The notes under the pieces were generated by a model. It was not told the origin of the DNA and made no database searches. It worked only from the letters and a program-made list of their open reading frames with translations. From an uncultured Acetobacter sp. (GTDB lineage: Bacteria; Pseudomonadota; Alphaproteobacteria; Acetobacterales; Acetobacteraceae), in contig CALCDN010000017.1 in assembly GCA_937900755.1 (NCBI GenBank), forward strand, positions 1-16,329: 16,329 nucleotides of DNA, in the 5' to 3' direction. This document shows positions 1 to 8,750 of this stretch, piece by piece. Within the stretch, counting starts at the first letter, position 1, and each line of letters opens with the position of its first letter. Both the position numbers and the translations under genes were made by a program.

Positions 1-1931
1 ATGCAGCCCAGAAAATTGCCGCCCTTGGCTGCGGTGCGGATTTGGCCGATGACGTCATCGGCGGTCAGGGGTTCAAAGTACAGGCGGTCGGAGGTGTCGT
101 AATCGGTGGAGACCGTCTCGGGGTTGCAGTTGACCATAATGGTCTCGTACCCCGCCTCGCGCAGGGCGTAGGCGGCATGCACACAGCAGTAGTCGAACTC
201 GATCCCCTGGCCAATGCGGTTGGGGCCACCACCAAGGATGATGATCTTTTCACGGTCCGTCGGGTTGGATTCACAGATGGGGGGGGCAAAATGCCCTTCA
301 TAGCTGGAATACATATACGGTGTGGCGGAGGCGAACTCGCCAGCACATGTGTCAATCCGGCGGTAAACCGGGGTCACGCCCGCTTCCGTGCGCAGCAGGG
401 CCACTTCCTCGGGCTGGAGGCCCGACAGGCGGGAGAGCTGCACATCGGAAAAGCCGAGGGCCTTGAGGCGGCGCAGGTTTTGCGCGTCCTTTGGCAGGCC
501 GTGGTGTTCCACCTCGCGCTCGGCACGGATGATTTTTTCCATCTCGCGCAGGAACCACGGCTCAAACTTGCTGGCTTCGTGAATGGCCTCGACCGACAGG
601 CCGCAGCGCAGCGCCTGGGCCGCCATGAGAATACGCTCCGGCCGGGGCTGGGAGAGGGCGGCGCGGAACGCGTCCTCCCCGCCATCGCCGGGGGATTCCA
701 CCGGGTCCAGTCCGTGCAGGCCGGTTTCCATCGAGCGCAGGCCCTTCTGGAGTGCCTCGGGGAAGGAACGGCCAATGGCCATGGCTTCCCCAACCGACTT
801 CATGGAGGTGGAGAGCAGGGCCGGGGCGCCGGGGAATTTTTCAAACGTGAAGCGCGGAATTTTGACCACGACATAGTCAATGGTCGGCTCGAAGGAGGCT
901 GGAGTCGTACGCGTGATGTCGTTCTTCAGTTCATCGAGCGTATAGCCCACAGCCAGCTTGGCCGCGACCTTGGCAATGGGAAAACCCGTGGCCTTGGAGG
1001 CAAGGGCGGACGAGCGCGAAACACGGGGGTTCATCTCGATCACAACCATGCGGCCATCGGCGGGGTTGATGCCGAACTGCACGTTGGAGCCACCCGTTTC
1101 CACCCCGATGGCGCGCAGGCAGGCCAGCGATGCATCACGCATGCGCTGGTATTCCTTGTCGGTCAGGGTCAGGGCGGGGGCCACGGTAATGGAGTCCCCC
1201 GTATGGATGCCCATGGGGTCGATGTTCTCGATCGAGCAGATGATGATGCAGTTGTCCGCCGTGTCGCGCACAACTTCCATTTCGTACTCTTTCCAGCCCA
1301 GAACGGACTCCTCGACCAGCACTTCCGTGGTGGGCGAGGCATCCAGGCCGGAGAGCACAATCCGCTCGAACTCTTCGCGGTTATAGGCAATGCCGCCACC
1401 CGAACCCCCCATGGTAAAGGAAGGGCGGATAATGGTGGGGAAGCCAATTTTCTTGAGCGCCTCATGCGCTTCGGCCAGCGTGTGGGCAATAAAGCTGCGC
1501 GGGCTTTCAATGCCGATGGCGTCCATGGCCTCGCGGAATTTCTGGCGGTCTTCGGCGCGGTCGATCACATCGGCCTTCGCACCGATCAGCTCGACATTGT
1601 GCTTGTCCAAAAAGCCCGAGGCATGCAGCGCCATGGCCGTGTTGAGCGCTGTCTGCCCACCCATGGTCGGCAGTACCGCATCGGGTTTTTCCTTGAGGAT
1701 AATGCGCTCGACCACTTCTGGCGTAATCGGTTCCACATAGGTGGCGTCCGCAAGGCCTGGGTCGGTCATGATGGTGGCGGGGTTGGAGTTGACCAGAATG
1801 ACCCGGTACCCCTCCTCCCGCAGGGCCTTGCAGGCCTGTGCGCCGGAGTAGTCGAACTCGCACGCCTGACCGATAACAATGGGACCGGCGCCGATGATGA
1901 GGATGGAGCGGATGTCTGTCCGTTTGGGCAT
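1..1931 (-). CDS. carB: Carbamoyl-phosphate synthase large subunit (CarB), C-terminal part cut off by the window edge
   Basis: CarB makes carbamoyl phosphate from bicarbonate, two ATP and ammonia channelled from CarA, feeding pyrimidine and arginine synthesis in the cytoplasm. The minus-strand reading from ATG at 1931 starts MPKRTDIRSILIIGAGP and stays open to base 1, giving 643 codons of a family usually near 1,080. The first ATP-grasp synthetase half is complete, with the IIGAGP-IVIGQACEFDYSG nucleotide-binding start and the GGSGGGIAYN loop. The middle oligomerisation region follows. The second half then begins with the duplicated motif IILGGGPNRIGQGIEFDYCC, the internal repeat typical of CarB. 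The start is supported by AGGA about 10 nt upstream. The gene lies 16 nt after carA and is almost surely co-transcribed with it. The family assignment is certain; the C-terminal allosteric domain is outside the window. Confidence 0.97.
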   Translation of the reverse strand, partial: MPKRTDIRSILIIGAGPIVIGQACEFDYSGAQACKALREEGYRVILVNSNPATIMTDPGLADATYVEPITPEVVERIILKEKPDAVLPTMGGQTALNTAMALHASGFLDKHNVELIGAKADVIDRAEDRQKFREAMDAIGIESPRSFIAHTLAEAHEALKKIGFPTIIRPSFTMGGSGGGIAYNREEFERIVLSGLDASPTTEVLVEESVLGWKEYEMEVVRDTADNCIIICSIENIDPMGIHTGDSITVAPALTLTDKEYQRMRDASLACLRAIGVETGGSNVQFGINPADGRMVVIEMNPRVSRSSALASKATGFPIAKVAAKLAVGYTLDELKNDITRTTPASFEPTIDYVVVKIPRFTFEKFPGAPALLSTSMKSVGEAMAIGRSFPEALQKGLRSMETGLHGLDPVESPGDGGEDAFRAALSQPRPERILMAAQALRCGLSVEAIHEASKFEPWFLREMEKIIRAEREVEHHGLPKDAQNLRRLKALGFSDVQLSRLSGLQPEEVALLRTEAGVTPVYRRIDTCAGEFASATPYMYSSYEGHFAPPICESNPTDREKIIILGGGPNRIGQGIEFDYCCVHAAYALREAGYETIMVNCNPETVSTDYDTSDRLYFEPLTADDVIGQIRTAAKGGNFLGC

Positions 1932-1947
1932 GATGCGTTCGGTCCTG

Positions 1948-3360
1948 TTAGTGCTTGACGCCGTTGGTGTCGATCAGGGTGACAAAGCGTTCGAACAGAT
2001 AAAAACTGTCGGACGGGCCGGGGCTGGCCTCGGGGTGGTACTGCACGGAAAACGCCGCGTATCTGTCTGACGCCAGCCCTTCGTTCGAGCCATCAAACAG
2101 GCTTACGTGGGTGACATGGGCTGTGTCGGGCAGGGTTTTGGCATCCACGGCAAAACCGTGGTTCTGGCTGGTAATTTCCACCTTGCCGGTTGCAAGGTCC
2201 TGCACGGGCTGGTTAGCGCCCCGGTGGCCGCGTTCGAGCTTGTAGGTTTTCGCACCCAGTGCCTGCGCCAGCAACTGGTGGCCAAGGCAGATGCCAAACA
2301 GCGGTATGCCCGCTTCGAGCACGGCGCGGATGGCGGGCACGGCGTAACTGGCGGTGGCGGCCGGGTCACCCGGACCGTTGGAGAGGAACACGCCTTCGGG
2401 CTTGAGGGCGAGGATCTGCTCACCCGTGGTGGTGGCGGGCACTACGGTTACGTCGCACCCGGCACTGACAAGGCAGCGCAGGATGTTGCGTTTTGCCCCG
2501 TAATCCACCGCCACAACCTTGCGGCGCTTGCCCGTGGGGGCGGCGATGTTGGCAGGCCATGACCACACACCCTCGGACCACGCATAGGGGGCGGCGCAGG
2601 TAACCTGCTTGGCAAGGTCCATGCCCTCCAGCCCTGGCCATGCGGCAACTTCGGCCGCAATGGCGTCCAGGGCAAACCTGCCATCGGCGGGGAAGACGAG
2701 GGCTGCGGTCTGCGCGCCGCCATCGCGGATTTTCAGGGTCAGGCTGCGGGTGTCCACGCCAGCAATGCCGGGGGTGCCGTGCTGCTTGAGCCATGCGTCC
2801 AGGCTGCTGGTCGCGCGCCAGTTGGCCTGCTCGGTCGGGTCTTCCTTGACCACAAGCCCAAGGGCTGCGGGGCGCGTGGCCTCGTCATCGAGCACATTCG
2901 TGCCGACATTGCCGATATGGGGGAAGGTAAAGGTGATGACCTGCCCGGCAAAGGAGGGGTCGGTCAGGGTTTCCTGGTACCCGGTCATGCCGGTGGAAAA
3001 GCAGATTTCCCCAATGGCGGGCTTGGGTGTGAAGGCGCCAAAGCCTTTCCCCCACAATACGCTGCCATCAGCGAGAACAAGAGCGGCGGTCGCGCCATCC
3101 GGGCGGGCTTGAGGCATGGATGATCCTGTCTGGCTGCCTCCCGCAAGCGGGGAGGGTCTGTCTGTAACTGTGGGTGTGGGCTGGAGGTCCTGGAGGGAAA
3201 GACCCGTGGCCTGGGCAATGGCAGGCCAATGGCGGGAGGGAATGGCCTGCGCCTGCCGCCATTTGCGAATGGCCTCGGTGCCAACGCCGGTCAGCCGCGC
3301 TGTGGCGTCTGCTCCGCCAATGCGGGCTATAATGGTGTCGATTGACATGGGCATGTGCAA
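1948..3360 (-). CDS. carA: Carbamoyl-phosphate synthase small subunit (CarA) with N-terminal helix-turn-helix extension
   Basis: CarA is the glutaminase subunit that releases ammonia from glutamine for CarB. From residue 82 the protein is ordinary: MPQARPDGATAALVLADG opens the CPSase small-chain domain, followed by a class I glutamine amidotransferase domain with the nucleophile in GICLGHQ (Cys358) and HPE (His442, Glu444). Ahead of it are 81 extra residues: a short HTH-like domain (about residues 5-60) and a Pro/Thr/Ser/Gly-rich linker. The first start is TTG at 3360, preceded by GGGAGGA at good spacing; ATGs at 3354 and 3348 are alternatives. An in-frame TAA lies just upstream, so the ORF cannot extend further. 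An internal ATG at 3117 with AGGA six nt upstream would give a normal 389-residue CarA (E. coli is 382). Both forms may be made. The enzyme identity is certain; which start is used in vivo is not. Confidence 0.93.
   Translation of the reverse strand: MHMPMSIDTIIARIGGADATARLTGVGTEAIRKWRQAQAIPSRHWPAIAQATGLSLQDLQPTPTVTDRPSPLAGGSQTGSSMPQARPDGATAALVLADGSVLWGKGFGAFTPKPAIGEICFSTGMTGYQETLTDPSFAGQVITFTFPHIGNVGTNVLDDEATRPAALGLVVKEDPTEQANWRATSSLDAWLKQHGTPGIAGVDTRSLTLKIRDGGAQTAALVFPADGRFALDAIAAEVAAWPGLEGMDLAKQVTCAAPYAWSEGVWSWPANIAAPTGKRRKVVAVDYGAKRNILRCLVSAGCDVTVVPATTTGEQILALKPEGVFLSNGPGDPAATASYAVPAIRAVLEAGIPLFGICLGHQLLAQALGAKTYKLERGHRGANQPVQDLATGKVEITSQNHGFAVDAKTLPDTAHVTHVSLFDGSNEGLASDRYAAFSVQYHPEASPGPSDSFYLFERFVTLIDTNGVKH
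3115..3127 (-). promoter_or_regulatory. Internal Shine-Dalgarno and ATG that would start standard-length CarA
   Basis: On the minus strand AGGA (3127-3124) is followed by six bases and ATG at 3117-3115, in frame with CarA. It falls exactly where ordinary CarA proteins begin (MPQARPDGATAALVLADG). This gives a plausible second initiation site inside the fused ORF, so that one message could yield HTH-CarA and free CarA. It is a short motif in G+C-rich DNA and unproven. Confidence 0.5.
3181..3348 (-). other. HTH (Cro/YdaS-like) domain coding segment fused ahead of CarA
   Basis: Residues 5-60 of the extended CarA read as a compact DNA-binding-like domain. It has an opening helix (MSIDTIIARIGG), the pair ATARLTGV / GTEAIRKWRQAQ expected for helices 2 and 3 of a helix-turn-helix with its W-R recognition-helix end, and then IPSRHWPAIAQATGLSLQDL. 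The IPxRxW...A...G..L.DL ending is typical of short Cro/YdaS-type repressors common in alphaproteobacteria. From memory it also resembles the small domain NCBI names carph-isopro, which I could not check. A linker rich in P, T, S and G (residues 61-81) joins it to CarA. It could be a true fused regulator, or a small upstream gene that has lost its stop codon and is read both with CarA and before it. Confidence 0.7.
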
Positions 3361-3404
3361 AATGGTTCCTCCCGGAGCGTTCTTTTAGCAGCATGTCCGG
3401 GAGG

Positions 3405-3421
3405 TGGGAAGAAATTTCCCA
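3405..3421 (-). promoter_or_regulatory. Palindromic operator candidate 1 upstream of carA
   Basis: Read on the carA strand this is TGGGAAATTTCTTCCCA, a perfect 6-bp inverted repeat around a 5-bp spacer. It is centred 59 bp upstream of the ATG at 3354. It matches the second copy (3449-3465) at 14 of 17 positions in the same orientation, including both half-sites. Duplicated short palindromes at a promoter are usual for dimeric HTH repressors. The HTH domain fused to CarA is the nearest candidate ligand, but this is inference. Confidence 0.6.
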
Positions 3422-3448
3422 TGTAACGGGGGGATGCGCGCAAGGGAG

Positions 3449-3465
3449 TGGGAAGTTTTTTCCCA
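3449..3465 (-). promoter_or_regulatory. Palindromic operator candidate 2 upstream of carA
   Basis: On the carA strand this reads TGGGAAAAAACTTCCCA, with identical half-sites and spacer length to copy 1 and differing only in three central bases. The centres are 44 bp apart, about four helical turns, so two bound dimers would sit on nearly the same face of the DNA. A possible extra half-site, TGGGAT, follows at 3469-3474 on the plus strand. The site lies between carA and the divergent yqeY and could affect either promoter. Confidence 0.6.
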
Positions 3466-3533
3466 AGGTGGGATTTTCGGCCACGCAGGGGGTGCCTGTT
3501 TTTGCCGTAGCACTTTTTGCCATGGCGGGTGAT

Positions 3534-3550
3534 ATGGTGCCGACCACCAT
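3534..3550. promoter_or_regulatory. Weaker inverted repeat just upstream of yqeY
   Basis: ATGGTG-N5-CACCAT is another perfect 6-5-6 inverted repeat, ending 30 bp before the yqeY start. It shares the geometry of the carA-side palindromes but not their sequence. It is a single copy, so it may be a separate operator, a small mRNA hairpin or chance. No convincing -35/-10 pair for yqeY was seen beside it. Confidence 0.25.
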
Positions 3551-3580
3551 GAATAGAGCAGATTTGGAGCATAGAGAACC

Positions 3581-4036
3581 ATGACCCTACGCGAAAGCCT
3601 GATGGCAGACCTGAAAACCGCAATGAAGGCGGGCGAAAGCGCGCGCGTTGCAACCATTCGCATGGTCACGGCCAAGCTCAAGGATGTGGAAATCGCGGGC
3701 CGTGCGAAGGGGAATGAGGGGCTGAGCGAGGAAGAGGGTGTTTCCGCCCTGCGCGGCATGATCAAGTCCCGCACGGAATCCTCCACGTTGTACCGCGATG
3801 CCGGACGCCCGGAACTGGCGGACAAGGAAGATGCGGAAATTGCCGTGATCCGTGGCTACCTGCCGCCCGAACTGGACGAGGCCACCCTGAACGCCGCCGT
3901 GGCCGAAGCCATGGCGGCCACGGGGGCTGCCTCCATGAAGGATATGGGCAAGGTCATGGGTGTGCTCAAAGGCAGGTTTGGCGCAGCACTGGACATGGGC
4001 CGCGCAAGTGCTGCCGTAAAAGCGCTGCTGGGTTGA
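3581..4036 (+). CDS. GatB/YqeY domain-containing protein
   Basis: This is a 151-residue YqeY-family protein, the normal length. The family resembles the tail domain of the GatB subunit of the tRNA amidotransferase and may bind tRNA, but its precise role is not settled. The sequence is typical throughout: MTLRESLMADLKTAMKAG at the start, the central helical stretch TIRMVTAKLKDVEI, then GYLPPELDEATL and the C-terminal MGKVMGVLKGRF. ATG at 3581 follows a weak AGAGAA ribosome site. It is divergent from carA across 220 nt and lies 24 nt upstream of dnaG, so the two are probably co-transcribed. yqeY next to dnaG is a widely conserved pairing in bacteria. Confidence 0.93.
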   Translation: MTLRESLMADLKTAMKAGESARVATIRMVTAKLKDVEIAGRAKGNEGLSEEEGVSALRGMIKSRTESSTLYRDAGRPELADKEDAEIAVIRGYLPPELDEATLNAAVAEAMAATGAASMKDMGKVMGVLKGRFGAALDMGRASAAVKALLG

Positions 4037-4060
4037 GCTTCAGGGTGGCATCTGTTCCAA

Positions 4061-5890
4061 ATGGCCATTGATTCCAATTTTCTGGATGAACTGCGTGCCC
4101 GCACGCCCATAACGTCCGTGATCGGGCGCAGGGTCAAACTCGCGCGCTCGGGCCGGAACTGGAAAGGGTGCTGCCCGTTCCACGGGGAAAAAACCCCCTC
4201 GTTTTATGTGTATGACGACCATTTCCACTGCTTTGGCTGTGGCGTGCATGGTGATGTGATCTCCTTTGTCATGCAGATGGAGGGCAAGAACTTTCCCGAG
4301 GCGGTGGAGGAGCTATCCTCCGCCGCAGGCATGGAGGTGCCAAAGGATACCCGCGCCACGCGTGAGGAGGTGGCGCATGTGCGCTCGCTCGAAGACGTGC
4401 TGGAGGCGGCGCAGGCCGTATGGTCGGCAGCACTCTACAGGCCCGAGGGCCGCGCGGGGCTGGACTACCTGCTCGGACGCGGGCTGACGCGGGAGACCGT
4501 GGCGGCCTTTGGTCTGGGCTGGGCCAGTGCGGGGCGTGGCCATCTGGTGGAAGCCCTTGCCCCGCAGGGCATTACCCCCGAGCAGATGGCCCAGGCCGGG
4601 CTGATGCGGGTGGATGAGGATGGGCAACCAAAGGGCGAGCTGTTCTGGGGGCGTGTGACGTTTCCCATACGGGACCGCAAGGGGCGGCTTGTTTCCTTCG
4701 GGGGGCGTATTCTGGGCGATGGGCAGCCCAAATACCTGAACGGGCCGGAAACCCCGCTGTTTTCCAAACGCAGGCTTTTGTTTGGGCTGGACCGCGCCCG
4801 TGCGGCCGTGCGTGCGCCAAGGCCAAAGGGTGTTACGGCCCCGGACCTGATCGTGGTGGAAGGGTATATGGATGTCATAGCCCTGCAGCAGGCGGGCTTT
4901 ACGGGGGCGGTGGCTCCCTTGGGCACGGCCCTGACACCTGAGCAGCTGGATGTGCTGTGGCAGGTCGATCGTGCGCCTATCCTGTGTTTTGATGGTGATG
5001 GCGCAGGCAGGCGGGCCGCGGTCAAGGCGGCGGAAACCGGGCTGCCCCTGCTGGCGCCTGACCACACGTTGCGCATATGCCTGCTCCCCGATGGGGAGGA
5101 CCCCGACAGTCTGGTGCGCCAGCGGGGGGCTGCGTTTGTGGCGGAGTTTTTTGCTGGGGCAGCCCCCCTGTCCAGCGTGCTGTTTGACCTGCTGGTGGGT
5201 GGGGCAAGCCATCCTGGGCCGGAGGAACGGGCCGCCCTGCGGCGCAGGTTGACCGATGTTGCGGCCCTTATCCCCGACAGGGCCCTGGCCTCCGAATACC
5301 GCGCAACACTGCTGGACCGGTTTTTTGCAACCTTCCGCCAGCAGGGGCGCGGGAAGCAGAAGGGGGGTGCTTCCGCATTTGCGGTGCCGGGGGCTGTGCG
5401 GGATTCGCACACGGTTGATTTGAACCACGAGCGGGAGTTGCAGCGGCTCATGCTGCTGTTGCTGGTTGAGCACCCCCAACTGGTAAGGGAAGTGGAAGAA
5501 GCCCTGTGCCGCCTTGACTTGCCAGTGGATTTTGCGCCATTGCGTGGTGTGCTGCTGGATTTGTCGGCCGAGGGTCACCTGCCCCAGACGGGGGATGACC
5601 TGCGAGCATGGCTGGGGGAGCACGGGCAGGAGGCAACTCTGACGCCACTCATGCGTGTTGATGGCACGGGCCTGAGCCATGGGGACGTGGAGAGTGTTGC
5701 CGCCAGAACACGATGGTGGCATTTTTACGGCTTGTTGTACCGTGACCAGTTCATACGCGAGGTTACGGACGATGCGGCCCGTTTTTGTTTGGAAAAAACG
5801 GGAGATACCAGCCAGTGGCAGAGATTACAGGCGCGGCTGGAGGCCATGGAGCGCCTGCGCCGTGGCGGACTGGATGATACGGATATCTGA
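4061..5890 (+). CDS. dnaG: DNA primase
   Basis: DnaG synthesises the RNA primers for replication at the fork together with the DnaB helicase. The 609-residue protein has the three expected parts. An N-terminal CHC2 zinc ribbon uses Cys38, His41, Cys57 and Cys60 (CPFH and CFGC). The RNA polymerase core contains the TOPRIM signature, with Glu267 in VVEGYMDV and the DGDG acidic pair Asp311/Asp313. The C-terminal helical region, after about residue 440, would contact DnaB. Length is near the usual 580-650. The start at 4061 begins MAIDSNFLDELRARTPI, the standard primase opening; a loose GG-rich ribosome site precedes it. It follows yqeY by 24 nt and precedes rpoD, as in the macromolecular-synthesis operon of many bacteria. 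Nothing looks damaged. Confidence 0.98.
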   Translation: MAIDSNFLDELRARTPITSVIGRRVKLARSGRNWKGCCPFHGEKTPSFYVYDDHFHCFGCGVHGDVISFVMQMEGKNFPEAVEELSSAAGMEVPKDTRATREEVAHVRSLEDVLEAAQAVWSAALYRPEGRAGLDYLLGRGLTRETVAAFGLGWASAGRGHLVEALAPQGITPEQMAQAGLMRVDEDGQPKGELFWGRVTFPIRDRKGRLVSFGGRILGDGQPKYLNGPETPLFSKRRLLFGLDRARAAVRAPRPKGVTAPDLIVVEGYMDVIALQQAGFTGAVAPLGTALTPEQLDVLWQVDRAPILCFDGDGAGRRAAVKAAETGLPLLAPDHTLRICLLPDGEDPDSLVRQRGAAFVAEFFAGAAPLSSVLFDLLVGGASHPGPEERAALRRRLTDVAALIPDRALASEYRATLLDRFFATFRQQGRGKQKGGASAFAVPGAVRDSHTVDLNHERELQRLMLLLLVEHPQLVREVEEALCRLDLPVDFAPLRGVLLDLSAEGHLPQTGDDLRAWLGEHGQEATLTPLMRVDGTGLSHGDVESVAARTRWWHFYGLLYRDQFIREVTDDAARFCLEKTGDTSQWQRLQARLEAMERLRRGGLDDTDI

Positions 5891-5963
5891 GCCTGGGCTG
5901 AATGTTCCTGAGGGTGTTCCTCTTGACTTCGTGCTCAGTATATCCCACGTCCTGCCCGCCCCG

Positions 5964-5993
5964 AATAACGTGAACAGTGTAGTGTGGTAAACT
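5964..5993 (+). promoter_or_regulatory. Possible extended -10 promoter for rpoD in the 155-nt dnaG-rpoD gap
   Basis: The gap 5891-6045 contains TGGTAAACT, in which TAAACT (5988-5993) with the TG dinucleotide resembles an extended -10 element. Around 5964-5971 there is only a poor -35. A separate CTTGACTTC at 5922-5930 has no properly spaced partner. A gap this long after dnaG suggests rpoD has a promoter of its own, but the elements seen are weak. No terminator hairpin with a T run is visible, so readthrough from dnaG is likely as well. Confidence 0.25.
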
Positions 5994-6045
5994 GGTCGTT
6001 CTGTATCCTGTCCAGGATGCAGATGGGGGGAGGAGCAGGTCTGGC

Positions 6046-8025
<1,980 letters not shown>

Positions 8026-8049
8026 TCTAGGCTTTCTCCAGCCGGTTAC

Positions 8050-8080
8050 GCGCATGAAGGTCATGGTCACCTTCATGCGC
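8050..8080 (+). repeat. Perfect 12-bp inverted repeat (hairpin) just after rpoD
   Basis: GCGCATGAAGGT (8050-8061) is exactly mirrored by ACCTTCATGCGC (8069-8080) around a 7-nt loop. In RNA it would be a strong stem-loop, beginning 25 nt after the rpoD stop. No T run follows, so it is not an ordinary intrinsic terminator. It overlaps the candidate start codons of the acetyltransferase gene (ATG at 8054 in the 5' arm, ATG at 8081 directly after the 3' arm). It could limit translation of that gene, protect the rpoD mRNA 3' end from decay, or bind a protein as DNA. Confidence 0.75.
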
Positions 8081-8593
8081 ATGAACCACCCGCCCCGAAC
8101 ACCCGTGCTGGTGCTGCCACAGGGCTGGGCGTTTGAAGATGACGTGCATTTGTCCGTTACCCAGTATCGGACCCTGCATTTTGGTGTGGGGCGGCACTGC
8201 TGCTGGTGGATGCGGCAGGTCCTTTCCGACAAGGCCCTGGGGCACCTGCTGGCCACGGCTCCCATAAAAGTTGGCCTGCTGCGCGAGCAGGGGCATATCC
8301 GCGGGTTTTACGAACTGAACCTGACCGACCCGCAGGATATCAACCTGGCCTATTTTGGCCTGCTGCCCGAAGCGATAGGGCAGGGGGTTGGCCGGGCTTT
8401 TCTGGATGGCGTGCTGCGCAGGGCCTGGGCTTGCGGCCCCAAACGCGTGCGGGTGAACACCTGCACGGCTGACCACCCCCGCGCCCTGCCGCTGTACAGG
8501 CAGATGGGGTTTGAGGTGATCCGGCGCGTGGAGGAGGAGTGGGATGTGCCAGACCGGCTTGGTCTGGATATTCCGGCCCATCTGCGCTGTTAA
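8054..8593 (+). CDS. GNAT family N-acetyltransferase
   Basis: GNAT enzymes move an acetyl group from acetyl-CoA to an amine; the substrate here is not predictable. The C-terminal half carries the fold: the strand INLAYFGLLPEAIGQGVGRAFLDGVL has the Q-G-V-G pyrophosphate-binding loop (motif A), and later VNTCTADHPRALPLYRQMGFEVIRRVEEEW gives the terminal N...ALPLYRQMGF motif. There are three in-frame starts: 8015 (overlapping the rpoD stop), 8054 and 8081. None has a clear ribosome site. I list 8054 (179 residues); 8081 would give 170 residues and still keep the first strand TPVLVLPQGW. A perfect hairpin covers this region, and translation may be coupled to rpoD. It sits in the same direction as rpoD and upstream of the rpsF leader. 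The family is clear, the exact start is not. Confidence 0.82.
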   Translation: MKVMVTFMRMNHPPRTPVLVLPQGWAFEDDVHLSVTQYRTLHFGVGRHCCWWMRQVLSDKALGHLLATAPIKVGLLREQGHIRGFYELNLTDPQDINLAYFGLLPEAIGQGVGRAFLDGVLRRAWACGPKRVRVNTCTADHPRALPLYRQMGFEVIRRVEEEWDVPDRLGLDIPAHLRC

Positions 8594-8693
8594 AGTCCTT
8601 GCATTTTCGGGTGGGGTGTGGTTGACACTCCCTTTCCCTGCCGGGCTCAGGCATTGGTCCGGCTATACCCTTGGTTTCTGGCTTGTTCAGAGG

Positions 8694-8723
8694 CACCGCT
8701 GCCGAAAGGGTTCGGCGCGGGTG
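8694..8723 (+). ncRNA. Candidate S6:S18-binding leader hairpin of rpsF mRNA
   Basis: The RNA can fold as CACC (8694-8697) paired with GGTG (8720-8723), an internal loop GCT/GCG, then GCCGAA (8701-8706) paired with TTCGGC (8711-8716), closed by an AGGG loop. The 5' side contains the CACCG sequence that, from published work on rpsF leaders, mimics the S6:S18 site of 16S rRNA and lets the S6:S18 complex repress its own operon. It ends 27 nt before the rpsF start codon, a position suited to blocking ribosome access. The fold and CCG are seen; the regulatory role is inferred from the family. Confidence 0.55.
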
Positions 8724-8750
8724 GGTTGATTGTATCCGAAGGGAGCAAAC

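Noticed and set aside
42..1958. A 638-codon open reading frame on the plus strand, wholly antisense to carB
   Set aside because: It is codon-aligned with carB on the opposite strand and is a by-product of G+C-rich codon usage. The minus strand encodes unmistakable CarB motifs, while the plus reading has no known domain.
3508..3522. TAGCAC...TTGCC resembling a sigma-54 promoter before yqeY
   Set aside because: It lacks the invariant GG and the 10-nt GG-to-GC spacing, so it does not fit the -24/-12 consensus.
5922..5944. CTTGACTTC...TATATC as a heat-shock or sigma-70 promoter for rpoD
   Set aside because: The two elements are only 10 nt apart, too close for either type.
8622..8669. TTGACA (8622-8627) and TATACC (8664-8669) as an rpsF promoter
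   Set aside because: TTGACA is a perfect -35, but the spacing to TATACC is 36 nt and no -10-like hexamer lies 16-18 nt downstream. The rpsF promoter is probably somewhere in 8594-8690, but I cannot place it.
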